Virus record (IMG/VR): IMGVR_UViG_3300011436_000001
Coordinates: 1-61,111 of that record
Length of the DNA: 61,111 nt
Source of the DNA: a virus
Direction: 5' to 3' (one strand)
Below the pieces are notes generated by a model. That model searched no databases. It saw only the letters and a list, made by a program, of their open reading frames with translations, and was not told where the DNA came from. Each line of letters opens with the position of its first letter. The first letter of the stretch is position 1. Below are positions 25,101-34,204 of the stretch, in pieces. Position numbers and translations under genes: made by a program.

Positions 25101-26720
25101 TTAGTGGCGCGCCTGCCCCGATGTGTAGCTTGCGTACTCGACCGCAAGATCACGATCATCGGTCAGAACCTTGTTGACGGCCTTGGCGAAATCCTTCTCG
25201 CCAGCCTTCTGCATGTGCTCGCGCGCCAGCCGCTCCACCCGGATGTCCACACGCTCGTCGCCGCCGCCTTCGCCACGGCGATGCTCGCCGTTGCTGATCG
25301 GCGTGAATAGCTTGGCCGCGCTGGAATTGATCGAGGCGATAAGCTCCTCGACCAGGGCCTCGCCGGACTTCTCAACTTCCTTGCCGTCGGTCGCCTGGAA
25401 TTTGACAGTCTTCGGCGCGATGGAGGCGATCTCGAAGAGGCCGCGCAGTACATCGCGGAAAGCGGGCACGTTGCACTTGGCGACGCGCTCGTTGATTGAC
25501 GTGACGCGCTTCTCCTGCGTCAGTGTGGTGACCGACGCCGTGAGCGTCTTCACCTGTTCCTGCAACGCCGTCATTTCGAGGGCGCGAACCTCATTCGCCT
25601 TCAGCAACTCGGCGCGGGCTGTGACCAACTCTGCGGTCAGAGCGGCCAGCTTTTCCTTGTCGCCCGACGCCTCAGCCAGCTTGCCTTCAAGCTCGGCGAT
25701 CTTGTCGGTCAACTTCTTGATCTCTTCCATTTGCCACTCCATTGGCTGGTGGTTGTACACATGAACACCAGCCGATTTGAGGTTGGTATTCACCACAGTA
25801 CGCAACGGCGCTAGGTGCGAAACAGCGGGAGTTTCACTCCCCAAAAGTGCGACTGCCTTCAGCACTCGGCGGAACGTTTTGCTGTCGCGTTCCAGGTTCC
25901 AGTAAATCTCACTTGATACGGTGTCGAACGCGCGGGACTTAATCAAGCGATAAATTTCACCGGGTACATCCTTAAAATCGGCGAGGAGCTTCTTGCCCTT
26001 CACATACACGCGCTGCACCCAACCATAGGCGCGCTCGCCGATCTTGTCGGAATGCCCGAGTTTCAACGGCGGCTGAAAGCCAACGGCGTCGAAAGCAGCA
26101 ACCATATCGGTCAAATCGGCTTCATCGTACTCATCGCCGTTCCACTTGCCGCAAGCGAAGATTTCGACGCCCTGGATGTCGTACAGCTTGTCATCCTCAT
26201 CGTCATCGTCGTCATCGTCGTCATCGTCATCGGCTTCCATGCCGGGCTTCACGCCCTTCTTCGGCTTTTTGCCATCGCCTTCTGCGTAGCTACGCGGCGT
26301 CGTTTTGCCCTGCGATGTAATGGTGTGGAAGCTGGCTTTGTCGAAGTCGGCGGGATCGCGCTGGCGGAAATACAGCTTGCCGTCGCGCTCATCGATGCGG
26401 TTGGTTTTCATTTCGTGGTCGGTCAGCCAAGCGACGGCCTCTTCTTCAGACCAGATCGCTTTGTCGAAGGCCACGGTCGAAATGTCGGTCGCGTTGCGGC
26501 CACGCAAGCGGCCCACAACAACCTGAATGCCCTTTTCGGCGTACTTCATCAGCGCATCATGGATCGTGTTGTCCTTCTGCGCCGTTTTCATTTCGCCGGG
26601 ATAGGACTTTCCATCGAGGAAGCAAATGTGCATGTACTGCCCGTCACCCATTGACTTGGTGCGGATACGCCCACCATTCGCTTCACACTGATCGAAACCT
26701 TCGGGCACCAATTTCCCCAT
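25101..26720 (-). CDS. Prohead protease fused to scaffold, Mu gpI-like
   Basis: 539 residues from ATG 26720; a TTG at 26819 would extend it by 33 residues, but that region looks like a promoter. Residues about 80-115 hold a conserved IWSEEEAVAWLTDHEMKTNR block; a run of Asp (about 165-180) follows; then the protease-like domain (GVEIFACGKWNGDEYDEADL, PLKLGHSD, FDTVSSEIYWN, LLGSETPAV) as in phage I-type proteases. The C-terminal third is a coiled coil (about 335-420) suited to scaffolding. No SD is evident at either start. Confidence 0.75.
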   Translation of the reverse strand: MGKLVPEGFDQCEANGGRIRTKSMGDGQYMHICFLDGKSYPGEMKTAQKDNTIHDALMKYAEKGIQVVVGRLRGRNATDISTVAFDKAIWSEEEAVAWLTDHEMKTNRIDERDGKLYFRQRDPADFDKASFHTITSQGKTTPRSYAEGDGKKPKKGVKPGMEADDDDDDDDDDDEDDKLYDIQGVEIFACGKWNGDEYDEADLTDMVAAFDAVGFQPPLKLGHSDKIGERAYGWVQRVYVKGKKLLADFKDVPGEIYRLIKSRAFDTVSSEIYWNLERDSKTFRRVLKAVALLGSETPAVSHLAPLRTVVNTNLKSAGVHVYNHQPMEWQMEEIKKLTDKIAELEGKLAEASGDKEKLAALTAELVTARAELLKANEVRALEMTALQEQVKTLTASVTTLTQEKRVTSINERVAKCNVPAFRDVLRGLFEIASIAPKTVKFQATDGKEVEKSGEALVEELIASINSSAAKLFTPISNGEHRRGEGGGDERVDIRVERLAREHMQKAGEKDFAKAVNKVLTDDRDLAVEYASYTSGQARH

Positions 26721-26789
26721 GTACAAAAAAAGCGCATCGACAGCGAAAGCGGACGTGCCGCCCCAGCGCTCGATGCGCGATAGGTGTAC

Positions 26790-26819
26790 AGCATATTGAC
26801 CGGCCCGGACCGGTGTCAA
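26790..26819 (-). promoter_or_regulatory. Candidate sigma70 promoter before the capsid genes
   Basis: On the minus strand a perfect TTGACA (26814-26819) is followed after 18 bases by TATGCT (26790-26795). The spacer holds an inverted repeat CCGG...CCGG. A start near 26783 would lead into the protease/capsid genes. Prediction from sequence only. Confidence 0.5.
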
Positions 26820-27218
26820 CTACTGAAAATTGGTTGGGGGATGCCGTTCGATGTGTACAACTACCGGCGGTTTTTCGCCGTGTATTGTTTCATAAAGCAC
26901 AGCATCGCGGATTTGCGGCGCGAAGTACCCTAGTGTGGCGCTGATGGCCACAGCAGCGATAAAATATTTGAAGACCTTAATGAACAAAAGCGCCGCAGCA
27001 GGCCCCTCGTTTAAGGCGTCCTGAAACCGCTCTTGCTCATACAGCGCATCGACTTGATGCCAATTAAAGCTGCGCAATTGCCCTGGTTTACATTTCCAGC
27101 ACATGACAAATATATGGGGATCGTCGGGGAAAGTGCCAGGAGCGGATGGGGGTTGCAACGCATGAACCGGTCGAGGTTCGGAGCAGGGGGCTCCCGCGTG
27201 GCTCATCGCCCCTGGCAT
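26820..27218 (-). CDS. Membrane protein of unknown function
   Basis: 132 residues. A Pro-rich N-terminus contains CWKC, followed by a charged segment and one hydrophobic span (residues about 79-98, FIKVFKYFIAAVAISATLGY). The ATG is preceded at 5 bases by a TTGTATATT element. Unusual company among virion genes; role unknown. Confidence 0.55.
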   Translation of the reverse strand: MPGAMSHAGAPCSEPRPVHALQPPSAPGTFPDDPHIFVMCWKCKPGQLRSFNWHQVDALYEQERFQDALNEGPAAALLFIKVFKYFIAAVAISATLGYFAPQIRDAVLYETIHGEKPPVVVHIERHPPTNFQ

Positions 27219-27222
27219 CCAT

Positions 27223-27231
27223 AATATACAA
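27223..27231 (-). promoter_or_regulatory. TTGTATATT element, variant of the early promoter motif
   Basis: On the minus strand ATTGTATATT ends 4 bases before the ATG at 27218. It is a one-base variant of the ATTGTATAAT element found before several early genes. If it acts as a -10 box the transcript would be nearly leaderless. Confidence 0.35.
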
Positions 27232-27239
27232 TTCAGCTT

Positions 27240-27554
27240 TTACACTGCGCCCCATTTTGCTGGCACGACTTCCAAGGTGAAGCTGCGCACCGCCAGCCGC
27301 CCGAAATTTGTGTAAGCATACCCAGCAACTTCAGCGACTTGCTTCACTGTGCCGCCGCCGATGTAAAACAGGACCGCGCTGCCGGTGAAGCTCACCGATG
27401 ACACAGCCAAATTGCTGCCGGACGGGACAACGACAACCTGCGCCGACGTGATCGCCTCGCCCGATGACAGATAGGGATTATTTGTCCGCGCGTACTCGAA
27501 TGACAGCAACTCGACATCGGTCGCTGTTTTGGTGATCCGGGGAGGGGTTCCCAT
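27240..27554 (-). CDS. Small structural-type protein
   Basis: 104 residues, beta-rich (Val, Ser, Gly), no charged clusters, beginning MGTPPRITKTATDVELLSFEYAR. It lies in a run of similar small genes between the repeat protein and capsid cluster. Probably a virion component; no family recognised. Confidence 0.55.
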   Translation of the reverse strand: MGTPPRITKTATDVELLSFEYARTNNPYLSSGEAITSAQVVVVPSGSNLAVSSVSFTGSAVLFYIGGGTVKQVAEVAGYAYTNFGRLAVRSFTLEVVPAKWGAV

Positions 27555-27562
27555 TACTCACC

Positions 27563-27856
27563 TCAATTGAGCGTCTTGATGTCCAGTTGTACATCATGGA
27601 CTTCGATCTGATGATCATCGATCCTCTTCGGGCGCTGCGAAGCGATCACCGCCGGTTCGGTCATCTTCAGCGGCGTGCTGTCAATCTTCACTACCGGGTT
27701 CAGCGCCGCCGACACGTTCAGCACTTGCTTCCCCGCCAGCGTCAGACCGCCACGCTTCAACGCCGTTTGCGCGATCTCCAGCGCTTCCTTTGCGCTGTTT
27801 GCTTGTACGTCGATGAGCCCAGCGACAGTGAGCGAAAGCCGGTAAATGTCTTCCAT
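27563..27856 (-). CDS. Small protein of the structural block
   Basis: 97 residues, alpha/beta, with a ANSAKEALEIAQTALKRGG helix and a hydrophobic beta part. Unknown function. It is transcribed with the neighbouring structural genes. Confidence 0.55.
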   Translation of the reverse strand: MEDIYRLSLTVAGLIDVQANSAKEALEIAQTALKRGGLTLAGKQVLNVSAALNPVVKIDSTPLKMTEPAVIASQRPKRIDDHQIEVHDVQLDIKTLN

Positions 27857-27891
27857 TGATCAGCCCTTTCTTTTTCACACCGCACCCCCGA

Positions 27892-28299
27892 TTAAGTCGG
27901 GTCGCGGACTTCCAAATTAAAGGCGGAAGTTTGGGCCGTGTTGCCCGCCGTCACCGCCTGCGACGTGACCGTGGTCACCAATAGCAGAGCGGACCGGGTA
28001 TTTGAAACAATGGCCAGATGGTTGGCGTTCGCCGTCTCCGAAAGCGTGATGGAGGTTTGCGCGGCGACGTTCAACCGACGGCCCGAGGTAAGGCCGGTCG
28101 TGGTGTTGTACGTCGCGCCATTGTTGGAAAGGGTCAAGGTCTTTTCACCCAGCGCCACGCCCGAGGTGTTCTGCGTCACCGTCAAGACGGCTTCGGCGTA
28201 GTTGATCGGGGCCACACGGCACAGCGTCATGCGAATGCCGAAGTTGGCGATATGCAGCAGATGATCCTCATACGCCGAGGTTACGATTGTCTTTGTCAT
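27892..28299 (-). CDS. Beta-rich structural protein
   Basis: 135 residues, Thr/Val/Ser-rich with strong alternating pattern (for example TLTLSNNGATYNTTTGLTSG). Its ATG overlaps the final base of the large repeat protein gene. Probably a virion surface protein; the co-transcribed repeat protein may be its partner. Confidence 0.6.
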   Translation of the reverse strand: MTKTIVTSAYEDHLLHIANFGIRMTLCRVAPINYAEAVLTVTQNTSGVALGEKTLTLSNNGATYNTTTGLTSGRRLNVAAQTSITLSETANANHLAIVSNTRSALLLVTTVTSQAVTAGNTAQTSAFNLEVRDPT

Positions 28300-31200
28300 C
28301 AGTCCTCACTCCCAACTTCGAAAATGCGGGGTCCATCGAAAACGTAAACCCGGCTCTTGCCACCTTCCACCATCGCCACGCGCGGCCCGCCGAGGATGAC
28401 GATGGCAGAACTTTCGGCCCCCACCATGATAGTGTTTGGCCCGCCTGAAACAACAATCGTGGCGCGGGGCAGTTGTACGCCGCCTTGCCCTGGAAACAGT
28501 GAGCCGGTCAAACCATCCAGGAATACAAGCTGGGTCAGGTCGTGCGCGGTGATCGCGTGCGCCTGGGTGATGAAGTCGTTGCCGAGTTCTACGGTCTGCG
28601 TCAGATCGTCGGCGATCAAAATTGAAAGCTGCGCCAGCGTCGCGTTGTCGAGGATGACCAATTGCGTTAGATCGGCGGCGGACAGCGTGTGAAGCTGCGC
28701 CAGCGTCACCGGGTCTAGGAAAACAAGCTGCACTAGATCGGACGCGGTGATCGCGTGCGTCTGTGTGATCGTATCGCTATCTAGGAAAACCAGTTGCGTT
28801 AGATCGGCGCTCGACAGGATATGCGCTTGCGTGATCGGTGCGTTGTCGAGGAAGACCTGCTGCACCAAATCGTTGCTGGTCAGCAATTGGTTCTGTGAAA
28901 TCGTTGCCGGGTCGAGGACCACAAGCTGGGTCAGGTCCCCCGTGATCAGCGAAACCGTGCCGCCGGTATCAACGTTGTCAAGGAAGACCAGTTGGATCAG
29001 ATCAGCAGACGTGAGTACATGCGTCTGGGTCAGCGTGTCATTATCGAGGACAACAATCTGCACCAGATCGAATGCAGTAAGTACATGGGTCTGCGCGAAC
29101 GTCGCGCCATCCAAAACAACAAGCTGCACCAAGCCCGCGCTGGTCAGCACATGATTTTGCAGCAGCGTGTCGTTATCGAGGAAGACCAGTTGCACAATAT
29201 CTGCGCTGGTAATGGTGTGCGTTTGCGCCAGCGGGATTGGCGCGCTGGTCATCCAGCTAGTGGTATCATCCAACGATCCGGTCAGCGTCATGTCGCCGCC
29301 GGTTCCCAAATTGGTCGGGAAGGCGGAAGCCGGTGTCTTCATGTACAACAGTGGCGAACTGCCGGTTGGGTTTTGCCCCGTGCTTCCTAAATCAGCGGGC
29401 GCAAAAGTCATCAGGTTGAAGAATTTGGCTTTCTCGCTATCTAGATCAAAATCGAAGAAGCTGTTGTTAAACCAGACTTCGGCCACGCCAGCATCCAACT
29501 TCTGAATGAAGTCGCCCTGCCGCGATCCGAAGTTGGTAGTGCTGTTGTACACAATATCAAAAGCGGCGAATGCATCGTTAATGAAAAGCGGCTGAGATAC
29601 ACCGTTTATTGCCACTCGGCATTTCTTCAAGCCAGCGGCAAAATTAACATCCCAAGAAATCGCAATGTGTACAAGACCGTCGTTCGGGTACAATCGGCGA
29701 CCGGCGCTAGAAACATTGAAATCGAGCGTAGCGGTAGCGGAGAAGTCCTGACAGAAGAATGCAATTCGGTCACTGGTTGCGATGTCAACGATGTAATTGC
29801 CGTTGGTCAGCAACCGGCGGCGCTCACCGACATGCAATGATCCAAGCGCCAACAAACAACAGAGCGTGCCTTGTCGTTCAGTGGCAGTGGCAAAACCGCC
29901 GGTCTTCACCAGATAATCATTGACGCCATCCAGCGTCACCGTCGCCAGCGACCGGGCGAAGCCAAGCCCATCGTTCACGATCATGCTGGCAGACGTAAGT
30001 ACATGATTTTGCGTGATGGCATCGTTATCGAGGAAGACGGTTTGCACCAAATCATTGCTAGGCAAGATGTGGTTCTGCGCCATCGTCACGTTGTCGAGAA
30101 CAACAGCATGCACCAGATCGGCAACAACGATGGTGCCCCCGCCCGCGATATCGACCGTGACTTCATCGAGAAAGACTAGCTGGATCAGATCGGCGGACGT
30201 GAGTACATGGGTCTGGGTTAGGATTGGCCCGCCACCACAAAGCGGATCGGACGTGGCGTCAGTCAGCACCCCATGAACAATGAAGCCGCCGCCGGTTCCC
30301 AAATTATTCCCGTAAGTCGCCGCCGGGCCTTTCAAGAAAATGGCTGGCGATGTGCCTGTTGGCAATTCCCCGTTCGGCCCTAAATCAATAGGGCGGCCCA
30401 CCGCATCCGAAAACTTCCGGCAATTCGTCGCTACATCAAGATCAAAATAATCGGTTGTTGAAAACCAGAAGTCCGAAGTGTCACCGGCGTATTTTTGCAC
30501 ACCACTATCTAATGCGTACACACCTAAATCCGTCTCGCCGGAATAGTTCACATCGAATGCAACGCTAGTATCGGTCACCAAATCAATGGCAACCGGCACC
30601 CCATCTATCGCGACGTGCTTCTTCTTGTTGCCCGCCGAAAAATTGGCGTCCCACGAAATAAGAACATTGTGGTATCGCCCATCGTTCTTGTAACCCGTAG
30701 CCGAACGGAACTGCAAAAACTCACCACCGGTCCCCCAAACCGTTATAGTGATCCGCCGACTACTATCAATCTGCGCAACATAAACTGCGGAAGCACCTCG
30801 CATTATATGGTTGCCTGGGCCACCCGCACCCTTCACTAAAATAGACAACGTACCGCGTGGCCCATCCACAACGCCTGTGAGCGGCGCACCGCTGCTTAGC
30901 CAATCATTGGTGCCATCGAAGGTGACGCCTTCGGTGCAATATTCCAACGCCACAATCTGTGTCAGATCGGCGGACGTGAGTACATGCGCTTGCGTGATGG
31001 CATCGTTGTCTAACACCACCAACTGCACAAGATCGGATGAGGCCAAAAGCTGGTTCTGCGTTATGGTGTCGTTATCGAGTACAACTAGCTGCACCAGATC
31101 GGCGGACGTGAGTACATGCGTTTGCGCAAACGTCACATTGTCGAGCGTGACGAGTTGCGTTAGATCATTGGCCAGCAAGTTAAGGATCAGTTGTAACGTC

Positions 31201-32492
31201 GCATTGTCGAGCGTGACAACCTGCACCAGCCCAGCCGATATAAGTACATGGGTCTGGGTCAGCGTGTCATTATCGAGGACAACTAGCTGCGTCAGACTGG
31301 CGCTGGTAATAACGTGGTTTTGCGTGATGGTGCCGTTGTCGAGTACAACTGTCTGCACCAAATCCGCAGGCGTGATGCTGGTAACTACGGCTCCTTCTTC
31401 AAGATCGATGACTAGGATGGCTGTCCAGTTAGTAGTGGAAACAGTAGCGCCCTCAGCATCGTGCTCAAGCAGCCAAGTCTTGTTACCAGTGGTCGGGCTT
31501 TCGCGCTTAATACCAAAGAACGCGGATTGATCGCTGCTCTCATTGTACTCTTCTATTGTCTCGGTGATCGCACCATTTGGCCCATCAAAATTCATCAAAT
31601 TGCTAAGAGTAGTACTGGCCATCGTGCCAATCCAACTACCGAAAGCAACATGGTTGCGCTGAACGGCCACATTGTAGACCAGCGACAATTTGGTAACGAG
31701 CGCGGTTGTGGTCGTGTCGCTATCATCTTCCGCGTAGTCGTACGCGCTAAACTTATCCAAATCGAGCGCCACGATGCCACGATATTGTTGCCGAACAGTT
31801 GTGGCGTTATCTTGCGAGGCATAATCTACCGAGTAATCGTGCGTCCCGCTTTCCCCCTCAAAACCCCGCATAACGGGATAGGTGCGCCAGCCGGTTGCAT
31901 CTTGCAATGTGTACGCACCACCACTAACCAACACGGCGTCACGAAACATTCTAAATGCAATATCGCCAGACGTTCCCGCTTGTCCTCTTGCAGCATAGAA
32001 AATCGCAAAGTTGCCGTTGAACGTTCCCTCTAAGGATTGACTTTCTAAAGGTGTGGAAGAGGTGCGCGTAATTTCATCAGAGGCAAAAATGCTTTGATCA
32101 TCGCCGCCTTTTTTAATTCCAAAGATGTACGCAAAAGCAATGCCAACGGTAGAACCAGGAGCTTCGACCCAATATTGAAGAGCGATACTCTGCGACCCCG
32201 GAGAGGAACCGTACGTGACTTCAACGACACTCGCATACCCAATCCTGTCTGTAGCGTCCTGCGGTTCAAAATTAACGCTGTACAACGTGGTAGAGCTAGT
32301 GGTGTTGAAAAGTCGCGCGAGTGCATCGGCGGTCGTAATGCTGTGGTCTAGTACAAACGCGAAAAAATAAAACCAAGTCTCATTATTACCCGGCGTATGG
32401 GTGAGCGTCACCTTTGTCGCGCCACCAACCGTGTTAGTGGTTGCGGTAGAGCGGCCCGTACTTTCTGCGTACTCATTGGACCAAGCGGCCAT
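28299..32492 (-). CDS. 1397-residue repeat protein with two LamG-like domains
   Basis: Residues 1-370 are a beta-rich N-terminal domain. Then about 22 copies of a 22-residue repeat follow, consensus LTSADLVQLVVLDNDTITQ. Two insertions of about 190 residues within the array resemble LamG/concanavalin-like carbohydrate-binding jelly rolls (TNDWLSSGAPLTG..., VNDYLVKTGGFATATERQG...). The C-terminus is a Gly-rich beta tail. The repeats should stack into a long beta-solenoid or stalk. It leads the structural block; a whisker or side fibre holding glycan-binding domains away from the capsid is the best inference. Confidence 0.75.
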   Translation of the reverse strand: MAAWSNEYAESTGRSTATTNTVGGATKVTLTHTPGNNETWFYFFAFVLDHSITTADALARLFNTTSSTTLYSVNFEPQDATDRIGYASVVEVTYGSSPGSQSIALQYWVEAPGSTVGIAFAYIFGIKKGGDDQSIFASDEITRTSSTPLESQSLEGTFNGNFAIFYAARGQAGTSGDIAFRMFRDAVLVSGGAYTLQDATGWRTYPVMRGFEGESGTHDYSVDYASQDNATTVRQQYRGIVALDLDKFSAYDYAEDDSDTTTTALVTKLSLVYNVAVQRNHVAFGSWIGTMASTTLSNLMNFDGPNGAITETIEEYNESSDQSAFFGIKRESPTTGNKTWLLEHDAEGATVSTTNWTAILVIDLEEGAVVTSITPADLVQTVVLDNGTITQNHVITSASLTQLVVLDNDTLTQTHVLISAGLVQVVTLDNATLQLILNLLANDLTQLVTLDNVTFAQTHVLTSADLVQLVVLDNDTITQNQLLASSDLVQLVVLDNDAITQAHVLTSADLTQIVALEYCTEGVTFDGTNDWLSSGAPLTGVVDGPRGTLSILVKGAGGPGNHIMRGASAVYVAQIDSSRRITITVWGTGGEFLQFRSATGYKNDGRYHNVLISWDANFSAGNKKKHVAIDGVPVAIDLVTDTSVAFDVNYSGETDLGVYALDSGVQKYAGDTSDFWFSTTDYFDLDVATNCRKFSDAVGRPIDLGPNGELPTGTSPAIFLKGPAATYGNNLGTGGGFIVHGVLTDATSDPLCGGGPILTQTHVLTSADLIQLVFLDEVTVDIAGGGTIVVADLVHAVVLDNVTMAQNHILPSNDLVQTVFLDNDAITQNHVLTSASMIVNDGLGFARSLATVTLDGVNDYLVKTGGFATATERQGTLCCLLALGSLHVGERRRLLTNGNYIVDIATSDRIAFFCQDFSATATLDFNVSSAGRRLYPNDGLVHIAISWDVNFAAGLKKCRVAINGVSQPLFINDAFAAFDIVYNSTTNFGSRQGDFIQKLDAGVAEVWFNNSFFDFDLDSEKAKFFNLMTFAPADLGSTGQNPTGSSPLLYMKTPASAFPTNLGTGGDMTLTGSLDDTTSWMTSAPIPLAQTHTITSADIVQLVFLDNDTLLQNHVLTSAGLVQLVVLDGATFAQTHVLTAFDLVQIVVLDNDTLTQTHVLTSADLIQLVFLDNVDTGGTVSLITGDLTQLVVLDPATISQNQLLTSNDLVQQVFLDNAPITQAHILSSADLTQLVFLDSDTITQTHAITASDLVQLVFLDPVTLAQLHTLSAADLTQLVILDNATLAQLSILIADDLTQTVELGNDFITQAHAITAHDLTQLVFLDGLTGSLFPGQGGVQLPRATIVVSGGPNTIMVGAESSAIVILGGPRVAMVEGGKSRVYVFDGPRIFEVGSED
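28500..31385 (-). repeat. Array of 66-base repeats coding for 22-residue units
   Basis: About 22 imperfect units in two long blocks and one short block, interrupted by the LamG-like domains. Some units share nearly identical DNA, such as GGCGGACGTGAGTACATG read on the plus strand at several sites, showing recent duplication or gene conversion. Copy number could vary between relatives. Confidence 0.8.
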
Positions 32493-32500
32493 TGACGCGC

Positions 32501-32890
32501 CTACGGATTACGCATGTTGCTAAGAACTGCGTCCAACGCATCAAGTTGTGTACTTACCTGAGCATCTAGCGGAGTTGATAACGCCGCTGGCCGAAGCTTG
32601 CCCCGCTCATCCCGTAGCGCAGCGACTAAGAGAACAACAACCCGCAACAATCTGTCAGTGTCGCGGAAGAAACGCTGTGACTTCTGCTCGTACACAAGTT
32701 CGGCCCGCACCGCAGGCCATTCGGCGGCAAGGATGGCGGCATCTATCGGCGTGCTGCCCTCTTTCCAGATGATTTCAACAAGATCGCCAGCGCTGTCGTA
32801 ACGGCAGCCCTGTTCCGGCGGCGAACCGTCAGGCAGAGCATGTAGACGTGAAAGGATTATGTCGTAATCAGGTTTGACCGGGATTGCCAT
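32501..32890 (-). CDS. Small protein preceding the repeat protein
   Basis: 129 residues. The N-terminal part is acidic (PDYDIILSRLHALPDGSPP), the C-terminal part helical with a coiled-coil look (RFFRDTDRLLRVVVLLVAAL). It lies 8 bases before the repeat protein gene. It may be a chaperone or attachment factor for that protein; this is inference from position. Confidence 0.6.
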   Translation of the reverse strand: MAIPVKPDYDIILSRLHALPDGSPPEQGCRYDSAGDLVEIIWKEGSTPIDAAILAAEWPAVRAELVYEQKSQRFFRDTDRLLRVVVLLVAALRDERGKLRPAALSTPLDAQVSTQLDALDAVLSNMRNP

Positions 32891-32909
32891 TGCTACCTAC
32901 TCCATCAAC

Positions 32910-32939
32910 AGGCGCGGGGCTACTGCACGCCCCGCGCCT
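32910..32939 (-). other. Strong GC-rich hairpin between genes
   Basis: AGGCGCGGGG (32910-32919) and CCCCGCGCCT (32930-32939) form a perfect 10-bp stem with a 10-base loop. No T-run follows on either strand, so it is not a classic terminator. It could stabilise the transcript end or mark the border between early genes and the structural block. Confidence 0.55.
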
Positions 32940-32984
32940 CATCAGGATTGTAGTGCAGCTTTGTGGCTGAAACGACTTGTCAGA

Positions 32985-33191
32985 TCAGCCACCGGGCGAA
33001 GGCAAATGGAGCCCCGGCACGATGTAGGTAATGATGTAAATCAGCGCGATGATCACGACGGCAACCCAAAGCAGTTGCACGATGCGTGGGGGCAACTCGA
33101 TACCGATTTTCCCCAGAGCCCAGATGACGGTGTACACAACTACCGCCAGCAGAACCAGATAAAGCGTGAGTGTTAGGATTGTGATCAGCAT
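32985..33191 (-). CDS. Small two-span membrane protein
   Basis: 68 residues from ATG 33191, with GGGAGAG upstream. Two hydrophobic helices (residues 2-24 and 33-55) are separated by a short KIGIELPPR loop. The layout resembles the Thivi_2564-type small membrane proteins common in phages and bacteria. Function unknown. Confidence 0.6.
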   Translation of the reverse strand: MLITILTLTLYLVLLAVVVYTVIWALGKIGIELPPRIVQLLWVAVVIIALIYIITYIVPGLHLPSPGG

Positions 33192-33264
33192 AGGCGCTCT
33201 CCCATTGTTGGATACTCGCATGCCAACAAGAAGCCTACGCCAAAATAGTTCCTGAAACGACGGG

Positions 33265-33603
33265 CTAGAGATTGACCAGCACAAACTCCCGCTGCACCAA
33301 CATTGCCCGGATCATCTCATAATCGTGATGCCGCTCCCAACCATCGAGCGCCACGAAACGCGACCGCCGCGTGACGCCGTAAAGCCGATGCGCGGCATGG
33401 ATGTATAAGTACACACGGTCATCATCTGTACGCGTTTTGGCCCAGGCTTCAGCGGTATCGCGATTAGGCGCTGCGACCCAGACCACCTTGGGCTCAATTA
33501 TGTCAGTCAGCCGCAAGCCGGGCTCGCCTAGCGGACTATCCAAGCGGCGGATGCGCATCAGCGTCGAGCGATTGATTTTATTTTTGCGGAAGATCGGCTT
33601 CAT
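33265..33603 (-). CDS. Early-region protein, possible relative of its neighbour
   Basis: 112 residues. It resembles the next upstream gene in layout: basic N-terminus, then a KVVWVAAPNRDTAEAW beta-helix part and a C-terminal IRAMLVQREFVLVN matching IRARLVELRAVCMN. This suggests old duplication. The 4-base overlap indicates translational coupling. Function unknown. Confidence 0.6.
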   Translation of the reverse strand: MKPIFRKNKINRSTLMRIRRLDSPLGEPGLRLTDIIEPKVVWVAAPNRDTAEAWAKTRTDDDRVYLYIHAAHRLYGVTRRSRFVALDGWERHHDYEMIRAMLVQREFVLVNL

Positions 33604-33935
33604 ATGTTCATGCAGACCGCGCGAAGCTCGACCAGTCGCGCGCGGATCGCCGCGAACGATGGGCTCTTCTCGTAATTCTCCACAGAAACGAAAAAGATCG
33701 GCGGCTTTGCGTTTTCCAATTGATCCACATTTCGCAGATGCGCGTACAATCTTCCGCGCACCTTGTTCTTCTTAACCCACGATGCCGCATCCGCCGGATA
33801 GCGAGCGAGTACAAAAATCAGCCGTGGGGTTTGGAAATCATGGATGACCGCTTCTATCACGTCATCAATAGTCGCGTGCGGGAGATACACCCGCTTCGCC
33901 CGTAGCTTCCTGCGCTGTTCGGCCATTGTCATCAT
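33600..33935 (-). CDS. Early-region protein, paralogue of 33265-33603
   Basis: 111 residues, with basic N-terminus, central RLIFVLARYPADAASWVKK and C-terminal AAIRARLVELRAV. A similar ending (IKEALMELRAINIV) recurs in the gene at 34763-35185, so three members of this small family lie within 2 kb. Overlaps both neighbours by 4 bases. Confidence 0.6.
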   Translation of the reverse strand: MMTMAEQRRKLRAKRVYLPHATIDDVIEAVIHDFQTPRLIFVLARYPADAASWVKKNKVRGRLYAHLRNVDQLENAKPPIFFVSVENYEKSPSFAAIRARLVELRAVCMNI

Positions 33936-34204
33936 GGCTGTGCGTTGTTGGCCGTCGCGTTGCGAAGCAATTCCTGCAACAAGCTGATCTGCCGCTGCTG
34001 ATCGTATAGCTGCGCGTGCATCTTCGACACGATGTAGGTCGCGAAGATCGCAGGCGGCAGAATAAGCCAGAGCACATCGAAATCAGCCCGGCCCTTAGAC
34101 AGCCATGACATCAGAATGGCAAACGTGCCAATCCAGCCGATGCTCATCAGCACCAGCGCCATCGTCGCGGGGCCGGGCAATCTCGATTTGCGGACAGCGA
34201 TCAT
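33932..34204 (-). CDS. Membrane protein with C-terminal helix
   Basis: 90 residues with two hydrophobic segments (about 15-34 and 42-60) and a charged coiled-coil tail (QLYDQQRQISLLQELL). Four-base overlaps on both sides. Role unknown. Confidence 0.6.
   Translation of the reverse strand: MIAVRKSRLPGPATMALVLMSIGWIGTFAILMSWLSKGRADFDVLWLILPPAIFATYIVSKMHAQLYDQQRQISLLQELLRNATANNAQP

Noticed and set aside
26721-26819. 33-residue N-terminal extension of the protease/scaffold from TTG 26819
   Set aside because: The stretch contains a good TTGACA/TATGCT promoter and lacks an SD; the extension has no recognisable protein pattern.
28500-31385. CRISPR array
   Set aside because: The regular repeats are protein-coding 66-base units in one long frame, without unique spacers; no CRISPR array or cas gene was seen in the window.
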